From Rhodocyclaceae bacterium (lineage in GTDB: Bacteria; Pseudomonadota; Gammaproteobacteria; Burkholderiales; Rhodocyclaceae): a DNA stretch of 64,000 nt. Shown here one piece after another: positions 54,555-62,910 of the stretch; position 1 is the first letter of the stretch, and the number at the start of each line of letters is the position of its first letter. The notes under the pieces were generated by a model. It was not told the origin of the DNA and ran no database searches. It worked only from the letters and a program-made list of their open reading frames with translations. A program made the position numbers and the translations under genes. The DNA is taken from the NCBI GenBank assembly GCA_004379165.1, contig NKXK01000029.1, positions 124,001 through 188,000 of the forward strand, written 5' to 3'.

Positions 54555-54613
54555 TCCGCAGGCGGTTTGCCTTTCAGGTAAAATGCGGGCCAACCAATGC
54601 AACCGAGCTGTCC

Positions 54614-55582
54614 ATGAAAACCAGTTTCCTCGACTTCGAGCAATCCATCGCTGACCTCGAAGCAAAGATTGAAGAGCTCCGCTTCGTGCAGGATGATTCC
54701 GCCGTCGATATCTCCGAAGAGATCGCACGCCTCGAAACCAAGGGCGCGCAGCTAACGAAGGAAATCTACGCCAAGCTGACACCCTGGCAGATTTCGCAGG
54801 TCGCCCGTCATCCGCAGCGTCCATATACCCTGGACTACATCCAGCACATCTTCACCGACTTTGAAGAGCTGCACGGCGACCGTGCCTTTGCCGACGACCG
54901 CGCCATCGTCGGCGGCCTGGCCCGTTTCAACGGCCAGCCGGTGGTCGTCATCGGTCACCAGAAGGGGCGCGACACCAAGGAGAAGATTTATCGCAACTTC
55001 GGCATGCCGCGTCCGGAAGGCTATCGCAAGGCCTTGCGCCTGATGAAACTGGCCGAGAAATTCGGTCTGCCGGTGATGACTTTCGTCGACACCCCGGGCG
55101 CCTATCCCGGCATCGATGCCGAGGAACGTGGCCAGTCTGAAGCCATCGGTCGCAACCTCTACGTGATGGCCGAACTGAAGGTGCCGGTGATTGTCACCAT
55201 CATCGGCGAGGGTGGCTCCGGCGGGGCGCTGGCGATTGCCGTCGGCGATGTCCTGCAGATGCTGCAATACTCGACCTATTCGGTGATTTCGCCCGAGGGC
55301 TGTGCTTCCATTCTGTGGAAGAGTGCCGAGCGTGCTCCTGACGCCGCCGAAACCATGGGCATTACGGCGCAGCGCCTGAAGACGCTGGGCCTGGTGGATA
55401 AGGTCGTAAACGAGCCCCTTGGCGGTGCTCACCGTGACCATGCGGCGATGGCGCAAAACCTGAAGAAGGCCCTGCAGGATGCGCTGAAAGAGGTGTCCGG
55501 GCTGTCCACCAGCGAATTGCTGGAACAGCGCTACGAGCGGCTGATGAGCTATGGCCGCTTCAAGGAACAAGCCGCTTCCTGA
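54614..55582 (+). CDS. accA: Acetyl-CoA carboxylase carboxyltransferase subunit alpha
   Basis: A 322-residue subunit starting at ATG 54614 ([24 protein letters not shown]). Typical AccA blocks: [83 protein letters not shown] and [16 protein letters not shown]. It works with AccD to make malonyl-CoA. The stop lies 32 nt inside tilS, so the two are translationally linked. Confidence 0.96.
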   Translation: MKTSFLDFEQSIADLEAKIEELRFVQDDSAVDISEEIARLETKGAQLTKEIYAKLTPWQISQVARHPQRPYTLDYIQHIFTDFEELHGDRAFADDRAIVGGLARFNGQPVVVIGHQKGRDTKEKIYRNFGMPRPEGYRKALRLMKLAEKFGLPVMTFVDTPGAYPGIDAEERGQSEAIGRNLYVMAELKVPVIVTIIGEGGSGGALAIAVGDVLQMLQYSTYSVISPEGCASILWKSAERAPDAAETMGITAQRLKTLGLVDKVVNEPLGGAHRDHAAMAQNLKKALQDALKEVSGLSTSELLEQRYERLMSYGRFKEQAAS

Positions 55583-56525
55583 TCTGCCGGGGCGGGTCGG
55601 CGCCTTTCTCGCTGCCCGCCTGCCTGCCAACGCCCGGTTGTGTGTCGGGCTCTCCGGCGGTTGCGACTCCATCGTACTCTTGCGCTTGCTCGCCTGCAGC
55701 CCGTGGGCCGGTCAGCTCTCGGCGATGCACGTCCATCACGGGCTGTCGCCAAATGCTGATGACTGGGCCCAATTCTGTGCCGGCGTCTGCGGTGAACTTG
55801 AAATTCCGCTCAAAATCGCCCGGGTGACGGTGCCGAACCCTGCCCCGGAGGGGCTTGAGGCCGCCGCGCGTTCGGTGCGCCACGCGGCGCTGGCCGGCTG
55901 CGGCGCCGATGTGCTGTTGCTGGCGCATCATCGCGGTGACCAGGCCGAGACGGTATTGTTTAATCTGTTGCGCGGTTCGGGCGTTACAGGTGCGGCCGGA
56001 ATTCCTCAAGTGCGGGTCGGATCCGGCCTGACGCTATTGCGCCCTATGCTCGACGTCTCGCGTGATCAAATCGAGGCCCATGCGATGGCGCAGGGCTGGC
56101 GCTGGATCGATGACGAAAGCAACGCCGACCAGCGCCACAGCCGAAACTATCTACGCCACACTGCGCTACCGGTCCTCAGGCAGCGTTTTCCGGCGGCCGA
56201 GGCGATGCTGGCGCAGGCCGCCGGCCACTTCGCCGAGGCGGATGCGCTGCTCGGCGATCTGGCGGAGATCGACTGGCAAGCCGTGGCCGGCGATGGTGAC
56301 TGCGCCCCGGTGAAGGCCTTGCGCACGCTGCCGCTGTCTCGTCTCAAGAATCTTCTGCGCTGGCGTTTGCGCGTGCTGGGCTGGCGTTCGCCGGTAGCCG
56401 CCCGTCTCGACGAGTTCGCCCGCCAGTTGCTGTCGGCGGCGCCGGACCGGCATCCGTCGCTGAGTCTGCCGGATGGGCAGATGCGGGTTGCCGGTCGCCA
56501 TCTCCATTGGTTCCCGATGACGTAA
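55551..56525 (+). CDS. tilS: tRNA(Ile)-lysidine synthase, short form
   Basis: A 324-residue enzyme that modifies C34 of tRNA-Ile(CAT). The PP-loop is [11 protein letters not shown] (near residue 36), then [13 protein letters not shown] and [21 protein letters not shown]. It lacks most of the C-terminal domain of the E. coli enzyme (432 residues), as in other short-form TilS. The ATG lies 32 nt inside accA. It contains a sequence like the dispersed repeat (55785-55818), which here encodes a normal family segment. Confidence 0.92.
   Translation: MAASRNKPLPDLPGRVGAFLAARLPANARLCVGLSGGCDSIVLLRLLACSPWAGQLSAMHVHHGLSPNADDWAQFCAGVCGELEIPLKIARVTVPNPAPEGLEAAARSVRHAALAGCGADVLLLAHHRGDQAETVLFNLLRGSGVTGAAGIPQVRVGSGLTLLRPMLDVSRDQIEAHAMAQGWRWIDDESNADQRHSRNYLRHTALPVLRQRFPAAEAMLAQAAGHFAEADALLGDLAEIDWQAVAGDGDCAPVKALRTLPLSRLKNLLRWRLRVLGWRSPVAARLDEFARQLLSAAPDRHPSLSLPDGQMRVAGRHLHWFPMT
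55785..55818 (+). repeat. Dispersed-repeat-like sequence inside tilS
   Basis: GTCTGCGGTGAACTTGAAA then TTCCGCTCAAAATCG matches the repeat, but it encodes [13 protein letters not shown], which fits the TilS family at this position. Coincidence or shared origin cannot be told. Confidence 0.35.
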
Positions 56526-56603
56526 CAATCTGTTACCCGTCGCCTATCGCCGAAGGCAGGGCATCAGTTACAATCACAGGATTATTTTCTTGAAATCAAG
56601 GCC

Positions 56604-57482
56604 ATGATTACTGGATCCATTGTCGCCATCGTCACGCCCATGCATGAGGACGGCAGCCTCGACCTAAATTCCCTGCGCAATCTCGTGGATTTCCACGTGC
56701 GCGAGGGCACCGACGCCATCGTGATTGTCGGCACCACCGGCGAATCGCCGACGGTCAATGTCGAGGAGCATTGTGAACTGATCAAGGTCACGGTCGATCA
56801 CGCGGCTGGCCGCATTCCGGTCATCGCCGGCACCGGTGCCAACTCGACGGCAGAAGCCATCGAACTGACCGAATTTGCCAGGAAGGCCGGCGCCGACATG
56901 GCCCTGTCGGTCGTTCCGTATTACAACAAGCCGACGCAGGAAGGCCTCTATCGCCATTTCGAGGCGATCGCCGAAGCCGTCGAACTGCCGGTGCTGCTTT
57001 ACAACGTACCGGGGCGCACTGTCGCTGATATGTCCAACGACACCATCCTGCGCCTGGCGCAGGTGCCAGGTATCGTCGGCGTCAAGGACGCGACCGGCAA
57101 CTTCGATCGCGCCTGCGACCTGATCGCCCGCGCACCGAAGGATTTCGCCCTGTACAGCGGCGATGACATGACCTGCGTCGCGACCATCATGATGGGCTTC
57201 CACGGCAACATCTCGGTGACCGCCAACGTGGCACCGCGCCTGATGCACGAAATGTGCGTCGCGGCCGCAGCCGGCAACGTTGCCAAGGCCCGGGAAATCC
57301 ACTTCAAGCTGCTCGGCCTTCATCGCGACCTGTTCTGCGAAGCGAATCCGATTCCGGTCAAGTGGGCGGTGCATCAGCTGGGCCTGATGCCCAACGGCAT
57401 CCGTCTGCCGCTGACGACGCTGTCCGAAGGCAATCAGGGGCGTGTTCTCGCCGCCCTTCGCCAAGCCGGCCTGGTCGGCTAA
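56604..57482 (+). CDS. dapA: 4-hydroxy-tetrahydrodipicolinate synthase
   Basis: A 292-residue lysine/diaminopimelate biosynthesis enzyme. [19 protein letters not shown] opens the TIM barrel; [14 protein letters not shown] holds the pyruvate-binding Thr pair; [14 protein letters not shown] has the catalytic Tyr, and [13 protein letters not shown] the Schiff-base Lys. Condenses pyruvate and aspartate semialdehyde. It is followed by bamC after 14 nt, the usual order. Confidence 0.96.
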   Translation: MITGSIVAIVTPMHEDGSLDLNSLRNLVDFHVREGTDAIVIVGTTGESPTVNVEEHCELIKVTVDHAAGRIPVIAGTGANSTAEAIELTEFARKAGADMALSVVPYYNKPTQEGLYRHFEAIAEAVELPVLLYNVPGRTVADMSNDTILRLAQVPGIVGVKDATGNFDRACDLIARAPKDFALYSGDDMTCVATIMMGFHGNISVTANVAPRLMHEMCVAAAAGNVAKAREIHFKLLGLHRDLFCEANPIPVKWAVHQLGLMPNGIRLPLTTLSEGNQGRVLAALRQAGLVG

Positions 57483-57496
57483 GGGAGTTGTTCAAG

Positions 57497-58624
57497 ATGA
57501 ATCGTCGGCTTTCCGGCCTCACCCTCTCGCTGCTGGCGGTTTCACTGGCGGCCTGCAGCATGCTTCCCGATTCCCGCAAGATCGAATACAAATCCGCCGG
57601 CAAGGTGCAGACGCTGGAAGTGCCGCCTGACTTGTCGCAGGTCGCCCGTGATGAGCGCTTCCTGGTGCCGGATGCCGCTGGCAAGGGGAGTGCAACCTTC
57701 TCTGCATACTCCGCCGACCGCACGCCGGCCGCGCAGGCGCAGAACTCCGTGGTGCTGCCGCAGATCGATAAGGTCCGTGTCGAGCGTTCGGGTACGCAGC
57801 GCTGGCTGGTCGTCGCGGCGCCGGCTGACAAGCTGTGGGATTCGGTCAAGGATTTCTGGCAGGAAACCGGCTTCATCATCAACGTCGAGCGGCCCGATGC
57901 CGGCTTGATGGAAACCGACTGGGCCGAGAACCGGGCAAAGATTCCGGACGACATCATCCGCAATACCATCGGCAAGCTGCTGGATTCGCTCTACTCGACG
58001 GGCGAGCGCGACAAGTTCCGCACCCGCTTCGAGCCGGGCAGCGAACCGGGTACGACCGATATTTTCGTCAGCCACCGTGGCATGGAAGAGGTCTATACCT
58101 CGTCAGCCAAGGATGACACCCGCTGGCAGCCGCGTCCGCCGGACCCCGAACTGGAAGCGGAAATGCTACGGCGTCTGATGGTACGGCTGGGGTCCGATGA
58201 CAAGCGTGCCGAAGCCGCGCTGGCGACAACCAAGGTCGAGCCGCGGGCCAAGCTGGCAAAATCCGATGATGGTTCCGGGACGGTGGAAGTCATGGAGCGT
58301 TTCGACCGCGCATGGCGCCGTGTTGGCCTAGCTCTGGATCGAGTGGGGTTCACTGTTGAAGACCGGGATCGTTCGCGCGGATTGTATTTCGTCCGCTATG
58401 TCGATCCGGAGATCGACAACAAGTCGAAAAAGGATGATGGCATACTCTCCAAGCTGGCTTTCTGGAAGAGTGCTCCGCCGGTCAGTTCCAAGGTTCAATA
58501 CCGCATCTATGTCGCCGATGCCGGCCCTCAGAGCACGATTCAGGTGCTGACGCCGGAGGGCGGTGCTGACAAGTCGGAGACGGCGAAGAAGATTCTGGCG
58601 CTGCTGCAACAGCAGTTGCAGTAA
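57497..58624 (+). CDS. bamC: Outer membrane assembly lipoprotein
   Basis: A 375-residue lipoprotein of the BAM complex. Start ATG 57497 with AAGGGAG upstream. The lipobox is SLAACSM near residue 19. IEYKSAGKVQTLEVPPDLS is the conserved N-terminal peptide that packs on BamD. Two helix-grip domains follow (WLVVAAPADKLWDSVKDFWQETGF, and ERFDRAWRRVGLALDRVGF). A terminator lies 20 nt downstream. Confidence 0.92.
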   Translation: MNRRLSGLTLSLLAVSLAACSMLPDSRKIEYKSAGKVQTLEVPPDLSQVARDERFLVPDAAGKGSATFSAYSADRTPAAQAQNSVVLPQIDKVRVERSGTQRWLVVAAPADKLWDSVKDFWQETGFIINVERPDAGLMETDWAENRAKIPDDIIRNTIGKLLDSLYSTGERDKFRTRFEPGSEPGTTDIFVSHRGMEEVYTSSAKDDTRWQPRPPDPELEAEMLRRLMVRLGSDDKRAEAALATTKVEPRAKLAKSDDGSGTVEVMERFDRAWRRVGLALDRVGFTVEDRDRSRGLYFVRYVDPEIDNKSKKDDGILSKLAFWKSAPPVSSKVQYRIYVADAGPQSTIQVLTPEGGADKSETAKKILALLQQQLQ

Positions 58625-58643
58625 GACCGCACAGTCCAAAAAA

Positions 58644-58677
58644 AGCCCGGTGGTGCGAAAGCACTACCGGGCTTTTT
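58644..58677 (+). terminator. bamC terminator
   Basis: AGCCCGGTGGTGC-GAAA-GCACTACCGGGCT, a 13-bp stem (one G-U) with GAAA tetraloop and TTTT. Confidence 0.92.
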
Positions 58678-58724
58678 GCATTGACCTGGCTGAATTTCTC
58701 CATTTCTAGCCATTGTGCTCTGGT

Positions 58725-58758
58725 GGCTACGGTCAACCTGAAAACGCGGCCAAAAACA
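58725..58758 (+). repeat. Dispersed repeat, copy L
   Basis: GGCTACGGTCAACCTGAAAA then CGCGGCCAAAAACA. In minus-strand reading it follows the terminator of the Met-rich lipoprotein gene. Confidence 0.75.
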
Positions 58759-58772
58759 GCAGGCAATAAAAA

Positions 58773-58794
58773 ACGGGGCCGTAGCCCCGTTTTT
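58773..58794 (-). terminator. Terminator of the Met-rich lipoprotein gene
   Basis: ACGGGGC-CGTA-GCCCCGT, 7-bp stem with T tracts on both strands; serves the minus-strand gene at 58811 and can act in both directions. Confidence 0.85.
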
Positions 58795-58810
58795 CGGAAA
58801 GCGTAGAAGA

Positions 58811-59086
58811 TTACTTCTTGGCTTCCATGCCAGCCATACCGGACATGCCGGCCATACCAGCTTGTTCGGCCGGCTTGGCGGCTTCCATGCCAGCCATACC
58901 GGACATGCCGGCCATACCAGCTTGTTCAGCCGGCTTGGCAGCTTCCATACCAGCCATGCCAGCCGGAGCGGCAGGAGCAGCAGCCGGAGCCGGGGCCGGA
59001 GCGGCAGCAGCCGGCTCTTCCTTCTTGCCGCAAGCGGACAGGGACAGAGCAGCAACCAGAGAAGCGATCAGCAGTGACTTGTTCAT
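58811..59086 (-). CDS. Small Met/Gly/Ala-rich lipoprotein with tandem repeats
   Basis: A 91-residue lipoprotein. Lipobox SLSACGK near residues 16-22 follows a good signal helix (LLIASLVAAL). After an Ala/Pro-rich spacer (AAAAPAPAPAAAPAAP) come GMAGM and two full copies of EAAKPAEQAGMAGMSGMAGM. The GM repeats give a high density of Met, which could bind Cu(I); this is inference. The DNA repeat unit is 60 bp. The whole protein is likely extended and exposed in the periplasm. Confidence 0.8.
   Translation of the reverse strand: MNKSLLIASLVAALSLSACGKKEEPAAAAPAPAPAAAPAAPAGMAGMEAAKPAEQAGMAGMSGMAGMEAAKPAEQAGMAGMSGMAGMEAKK
58821..58965. repeat. 60-bp tandem repeat inside the lipoprotein gene
   Basis: Two units (58821-58880 and 58881-58940), differing at only a few positions, and a partial third from 58941. 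The copy number could vary between strains. Confidence 0.9.
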
Positions 59087-59266
59087 GGGATTTCCTTATC
59101 GATAAGAACCATTAAGAGGCAAAAAATTCAAGATCAGGAGCGACCTAATCAGACCACGATTATAGCAATATTTTTCCCGTCGTGGATTTCTGTGCTGCTA
59201 TGCAGCATGGTGATTGGGTACTTGATGTCGGGAATTTTGCGACAGTCACAACTTTTCCGTGCTCGT

Positions 59267-59740
59267 TCAGAGGCCGAGCATGAAGGTGCTCACCGGCTCA
59301 CCACCCTCGTTCCAGAGTGCATCAAAGCGCTGGCAGTAAGCGCGGATGCTCTCAGGGGCGTCGATCAGTAGCTTGCTGCGTGGCTGGTCGCGGTCGAAGC
59401 GGATCAGCCCGTGGCGGCCGTCGACCAGTATCATGCTGTCGCGCAGTTGGGACATGTGCTCGGGAGTCTGTTGTGCCGCTGCACGGTGGCTCCAGGTAGC
59501 GAGCAAACTGAGCAGGCGTGGCGAGTGGCTGTTCAGATGGGCAGAATCCCGGAGGGCAATTCGCAACGCACCTTCCTCTCCGGCAGCGAGGACGCGCTGA
59601 AAGTGCACGAGGCGAGTGCCATCGAGTGAGAGTTGTTTGAGGTCTTCGTCGTAGATCATTACCTGCCGGGTAGCGAGCGCCAGCAAGCGATCCAGTGCTA
59701 GTTGGTAGTCAGCCCAGGTGGTGATCAGTTCACGAGTCAT
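59267..59740 (-). CDS. Conserved protein of unknown function
   Basis: A 157-residue soluble protein: TRELITTWADYQLALDRLLALATRQVMIYDEDLKQLSLDGTRLV, then SRLLSLL-like helices, DSMILVDGRHGLIRFDRDQPRSKLLIDAPESIRAYCQRFDALW. This resembles the phospholipase-D-like half-fold without the HKD motif, but I do not recognise it with certainty. It diverges from rlmD, with about 50 bp between. Confidence 0.65.
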   Translation of the reverse strand: MTRELITTWADYQLALDRLLALATRQVMIYDEDLKQLSLDGTRLVHFQRVLAAGEEGALRIALRDSAHLNSHSPRLLSLLATWSHRAAAQQTPEHMSQLRDSMILVDGRHGLIRFDRDQPRSKLLIDAPESIRAYCQRFDALWNEGGEPVSTFMLGL

Positions 59741-59790
59741 GGCGCTTAGTGTAACCCGTTGTTAAAATTCGCGCTTTTTTGGAGTCGACC

Positions 59791-61086
59791 GTGCCGATCG
59801 GGATCATTGAGTCGCTGGACCACGAAGCGCGGGGCATCGCCCGGCAAGAGGGCAAGACCATCTTTGTCGACGGCGCCCTGCCCGGGGAGAAGGTCGAGTA
59901 CGCCAGTTTCCGCCGCAAACCGAAGTATGAGCTCGCCCATCTGGTCAAGGTCGAGGAAGCGTCGACGGCACGGGTGACGCCTCGCTGTCCGCACTATGGG
60001 GTTTGCGGTGGCTGTGCGATGCAGCATATGGATCCGTCGGCGCAGGTAGCGGCCAAGCAGCGGGTGCTGGAGGACAGTCTCTGGCATATCGGTCGCCAGC
60101 GTCCGCAGACCATGCTGCCGCCGATTCATGCCATCCCATGGGGCTATCGTCACCGGGCGCGGCTTGGGGTTCGCAAGATACCCTCCAAGGGCGTGCTGAT
60201 CGGCTTTCATGAATGGCGTAGTTCCTACATCGCCGATCTGCGTAGTTGTGCCATCCTGCCACCACACGTCTCGGTCCTGATAGAGCCGCTGCGGACCTTG
60301 GTTGATCGCTTGTCGATCGGCGATCGTTTACCTCAGATCGAGTTGGCGGTGGGTGAGGAGTGCACCGCCTTGGTGCTGAGGATTCTGGCGCCGTTGTCAA
60401 AGGCGGATGAAGCGCTGCTGCGTACTTTCGCTGACACGCACGATATTGTTTTCTATCTGCAAGCCAAGGGGCCGGATTCGGCCTACCGCTTCTATCCGGT
60501 GCCTGGTCCGCGGCTGGCCTATGACCTGCCTGAATTTGATGTCAGCCTCGACTTCCGGCCCACAGACTTCACTCAGGTCAATCATGCCGTGAACCGCGTG
60601 CTGGTTCGTCGCGCCCTGCGGCTGCTGGACCCGCAACCAGGCGAGCGCATCGCTGACATGTTCTGTGGCCTAGGCAACTTTACCCTGCCCATTGCCCGTT
60701 CCGGTGCTCAGGTGCTCGGTATCGAGGGCAGTCCGGCGCTCGTTGAGCGGGGGCGCCAAAGTGCCCGGAGCAATGGCTTGGCCGACCGGGTCGAATTCGG
60801 GGTGGCCAACCTCTTCGAATGTACGCCCGAATCACTGGCCCGTCTTGGCCATTTTGACAAGATGCTCATCGACCCGCCGCGCGAAGGTGCGCTTGAGTTG
60901 GTGAAGGCTCTCGGGGAGGATCCGCCCTCACGACTTGTATATGTGTCGTGCAATCCGTCCACGCTGGCGCGTGATGCGGCGGTGCTGGTGACACTCAAGG
61001 GATACCGTTTCGTGGCGGCGGGGGCAGTGAATATGTTCCCGCATACTGCGCATGTCGAGTCGATCGCTGTTTTTGAGCGCGCATGA
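59791..61086 (+). CDS. rlmD: 23S rRNA (uracil(1939)-C5)-methyltransferase
   Basis: A 431-residue SAM enzyme. The GTG at 59791 ([21 protein letters not shown]) has GGAG 6 nt upstream; an in-frame TTG at 59779 is less likely. A TRAM domain ([20 protein letters not shown]) is followed by the [4Fe-4S] site [14 protein letters not shown]; the Rossmann part has [25 protein letters not shown], and the catalytic Cys in [14 protein letters not shown]. It methylates U1939 of 23S rRNA. Confidence 0.94.
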   Translation: MPIGIIESLDHEARGIARQEGKTIFVDGALPGEKVEYASFRRKPKYELAHLVKVEEASTARVTPRCPHYGVCGGCAMQHMDPSAQVAAKQRVLEDSLWHIGRQRPQTMLPPIHAIPWGYRHRARLGVRKIPSKGVLIGFHEWRSSYIADLRSCAILPPHVSVLIEPLRTLVDRLSIGDRLPQIELAVGEECTALVLRILAPLSKADEALLRTFADTHDIVFYLQAKGPDSAYRFYPVPGPRLAYDLPEFDVSLDFRPTDFTQVNHAVNRVLVRRALRLLDPQPGERIADMFCGLGNFTLPIARSGAQVLGIEGSPALVERGRQSARSNGLADRVEFGVANLFECTPESLARLGHFDKMLIDPPREGALELVKALGEDPPSRLVYVSCNPSTLARDAAVLVTLKGYRFVAAGAVNMFPHTAHVESIAVFERA

Positions 61087-61133
61087 AAAAGGGCAGCAAG
61101 TTGCCGCCCCGGGAAGCTGATCGCAGTCGGTGA

Positions 61134-61826
61134 TCAGTCGCGATCGCCGGTAAAGGCCATGATCAACTGGAGCAGACTGACGAACACGTTGTAGATATCC
61201 AGATACACCGCCAGCGTCGCGCTGACATAGTTGGTTTCGCCGCCGTGGATGATCCGGCTGATGTCATACAGGATGTACGCCGAGAACAAGCCGACCATGG
61301 CCACAGCGATGGTCAGCGACAGCGCCGGCATCGGGAAGAAAATATTGGCGACGATGGCCAGCAAAATCAGGATCAGACCCGCCATCAGGAACTTGCCCAT
61401 GCCGCTGAAATCGCGCTTGCTGACGCTGGCGATGGTTGCCATGGTGAAGAACACAGCGCCAGTGCCACCTGCGGCCATGGCGATCATCGAGCCACCATTG
61501 GAGAAGCCGAGCGCAACCTGAAGGATGCGGGAAAGCATCAGGCCCATGAAGAAGGTGAAGCCCAGCAGCAGGGCAACGCCCAAGCCGCTGTTCTTGTTGC
61601 GCTCGATACCCCACATGAAGCCAAAGGCAACGCCCATGAAAACCAGGAAGGCGATGAAGGGGCTGCCCGCGAAGAAGCTGAACTTCATCTGGATGCCGAC
61701 CAGGGCGCCGATTACTGTCGGCACCATGGAAAGGCCGAGCAGCATGTAGGTATTCCGCAGCACACGATTCTGCTGCAATACGAACTCGGGACTGCCACTG
61801 CGGGTCATCTCGAAGTTGGTGTTCAT
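61134..61826 (-). CDS. Bax inhibitor-1/YccA family membrane protein
   Basis: A 230-residue protein with seven helices. Family signs are NRVLRNTYMLLGLSMVPTVIGALVG, FGFMWGIER, MAAGGTGAVFFTMATIASVSKRDFSGMGKFL, and the C-terminal YILYDISRIIHGGETNYVSATLAVYLDIYNVFVSLLQL with the paired Asp of the pH/Ca2+ sensor. The role in bacteria includes calcium leak and membrane protein quality control. It has GGAG 7-10 nt before its ATG. Confidence 0.93.
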   Translation of the reverse strand: MNTNFEMTRSGSPEFVLQQNRVLRNTYMLLGLSMVPTVIGALVGIQMKFSFFAGSPFIAFLVFMGVAFGFMWGIERNKNSGLGVALLLGFTFFMGLMLSRILQVALGFSNGGSMIAMAAGGTGAVFFTMATIASVSKRDFSGMGKFLMAGLILILLAIVANIFFPMPALSLTIAVAMVGLFSAYILYDISRIIHGGETNYVSATLAVYLDIYNVFVSLLQLIMAFTGDRD

Positions 61827-61927
61827 GCGGGAAACTCCTTTCTGCTGTATTGACGATCGGTAAGACTAATGGAGAGTACGGAAAGTTTCAACTTCCGGCG
61901 AGACGGCAACACCCTGCGTGCTTATGC

Positions 61928-61933
61928 TATGAT
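61928..61933 (+). promoter_or_regulatory. Likely -10 of tRNA-Ser
   Basis: TATGAT followed by a GC-rich GCGCGCC discriminator, as in stringently controlled stable RNA promoters. The -35 element is weak. About 70 nt upstream of the mature tRNA. Confidence 0.45.
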
Positions 61934-62002
61934 GCGCGCCTTGCCGAGGTATCAGTGGGCCACCCGTGAGATATCTCGATAGCCGCTAGGGGCTATGCGC
62001 AG

Positions 62003-62090
62003 GGGGGTTTGGCAGAGTGGTCGATTGCACCGGTCTTGAAAACCGGCATGCCGAAAGGCATCCAGGGTTCGAATCCCTGAGCCCCCGCCA
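62003..62090 (+). tRNA. tRNA-Ser (TGA)
   Basis: An 88-nt class II tRNA: acceptor GGGGGTT / AGCCCCC, anticodon loop CTTGAAA (anticodon TGA) in stem ACCGGT-side, long variable arm ATGCCGAAAGGCAT, T-arm AGGGTTCGAATCCCT, G discriminator and encoded CCA. A small hairpin CTGACTC / GAGTCAG follows directly. Confidence 0.95.
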
Positions 62091-62103
62091 CTGACTCGAC
62101 GAG

Positions 62104-62709
62104 TCAGTCTTTCAATGCCGCGACAAATTCCGGGCGAGCCAGCAGGGCGGTTAGTTGCGTCGATAATACGTTGGCCACTGCATCATCGCCCCAGTTCCGC
62201 ACGATACGGTTCATCTCCAGTACGGCCTTGGCCAATTGCTGAGCGCGCGGGTTCCTGATCGAGATGCGAAGGCGATAAACAACCTCCGTATTCTTTTGCG
62301 ACTCGGCCCACAGCTTCTCGATCGTGATCAGCAGCGAACGCTTGCTGGCACCGCGGCGGATTCGATCCAGTATATCGTGTTCACCGTAGTTGGCCTTTGT
62401 TGGTATGACTGCGACTCAGAGCCATTTATTATTCATGAAGGACTTGCGCAAGCCTTCCGAAAGGGCCTCGGCAAGAGCGTGTTCTGAGTTGGTAAGTGAT
62501 GGCTTTCTGGCCTGAGAGAAAATACTGCCAGCGTAGCTGCCGATCGTCGCTTCCGTCGCTTCGCCTCTCAAAACCTGGGGGCGCTGGTCATGGACGACGA
62601 TGGCGAGAATGTATTTCCCTTGCAGATCGGAGTCGATCGACAACTCGTCTCCCCCGGCATGTACGCCAAAGCTCAGGAAAAGCAACAGCAGGGGGAACAG
62701 ATGATGCAT
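62104..62709 (-). pseudogene. Exported protein gene interrupted by an in-frame TGA
   Basis: A continuous minus-strand frame of 202 codons from ATG 62709 (AGAGG 5 nt upstream) to the stop at 62104-62106, broken by TGA at 62416-62418. The first half has a signal peptide (MHHLFPLLLLFLSFGVHAGG) and ends SEGLRKSFMNNKWL. The second continues VAVIPTKANYGEHDILDRIRRGASKRSLLITIEKLWAESQKNTEVVYRLRIS to VAALKD. No start codon is placed to initiate the second half well. The joined sequence reads as one alpha/beta domain, so a TGG-to-TGA change (or read error) in one gene is the simplest view. Function unknown. Confidence 0.65.
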
Positions 62710-62910
62710 GCCGACCTCTTGATTGATGATGTATTGGATTGCCGTAAATTTGGCATATCTATCACCCCTGTTGGCGAGGTGATGCCAAAAAGGCCGGTTC
62801 CGTTTGAAGAGGATTTCCAAAAGTCTGACGACGCGTGAGCGTCGGGCTACTGCTGACGGGGCTTTTTCCATTGGCCTTTGGTAACTCAAAATGGCGAATG
62901 ATTAGTTCAG

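Noticed and set aside
62370-62390. Possible extra copy of the dispersed repeat
   Set aside because: Only about nine bases (TTCACCGTA) match, with no A-rich half.
62416-62418. In-frame TGA read as selenocysteine
   Set aside because: No redox-motif context and no SECIS-like hairpin was noticed right after it; nonsense change is simpler.
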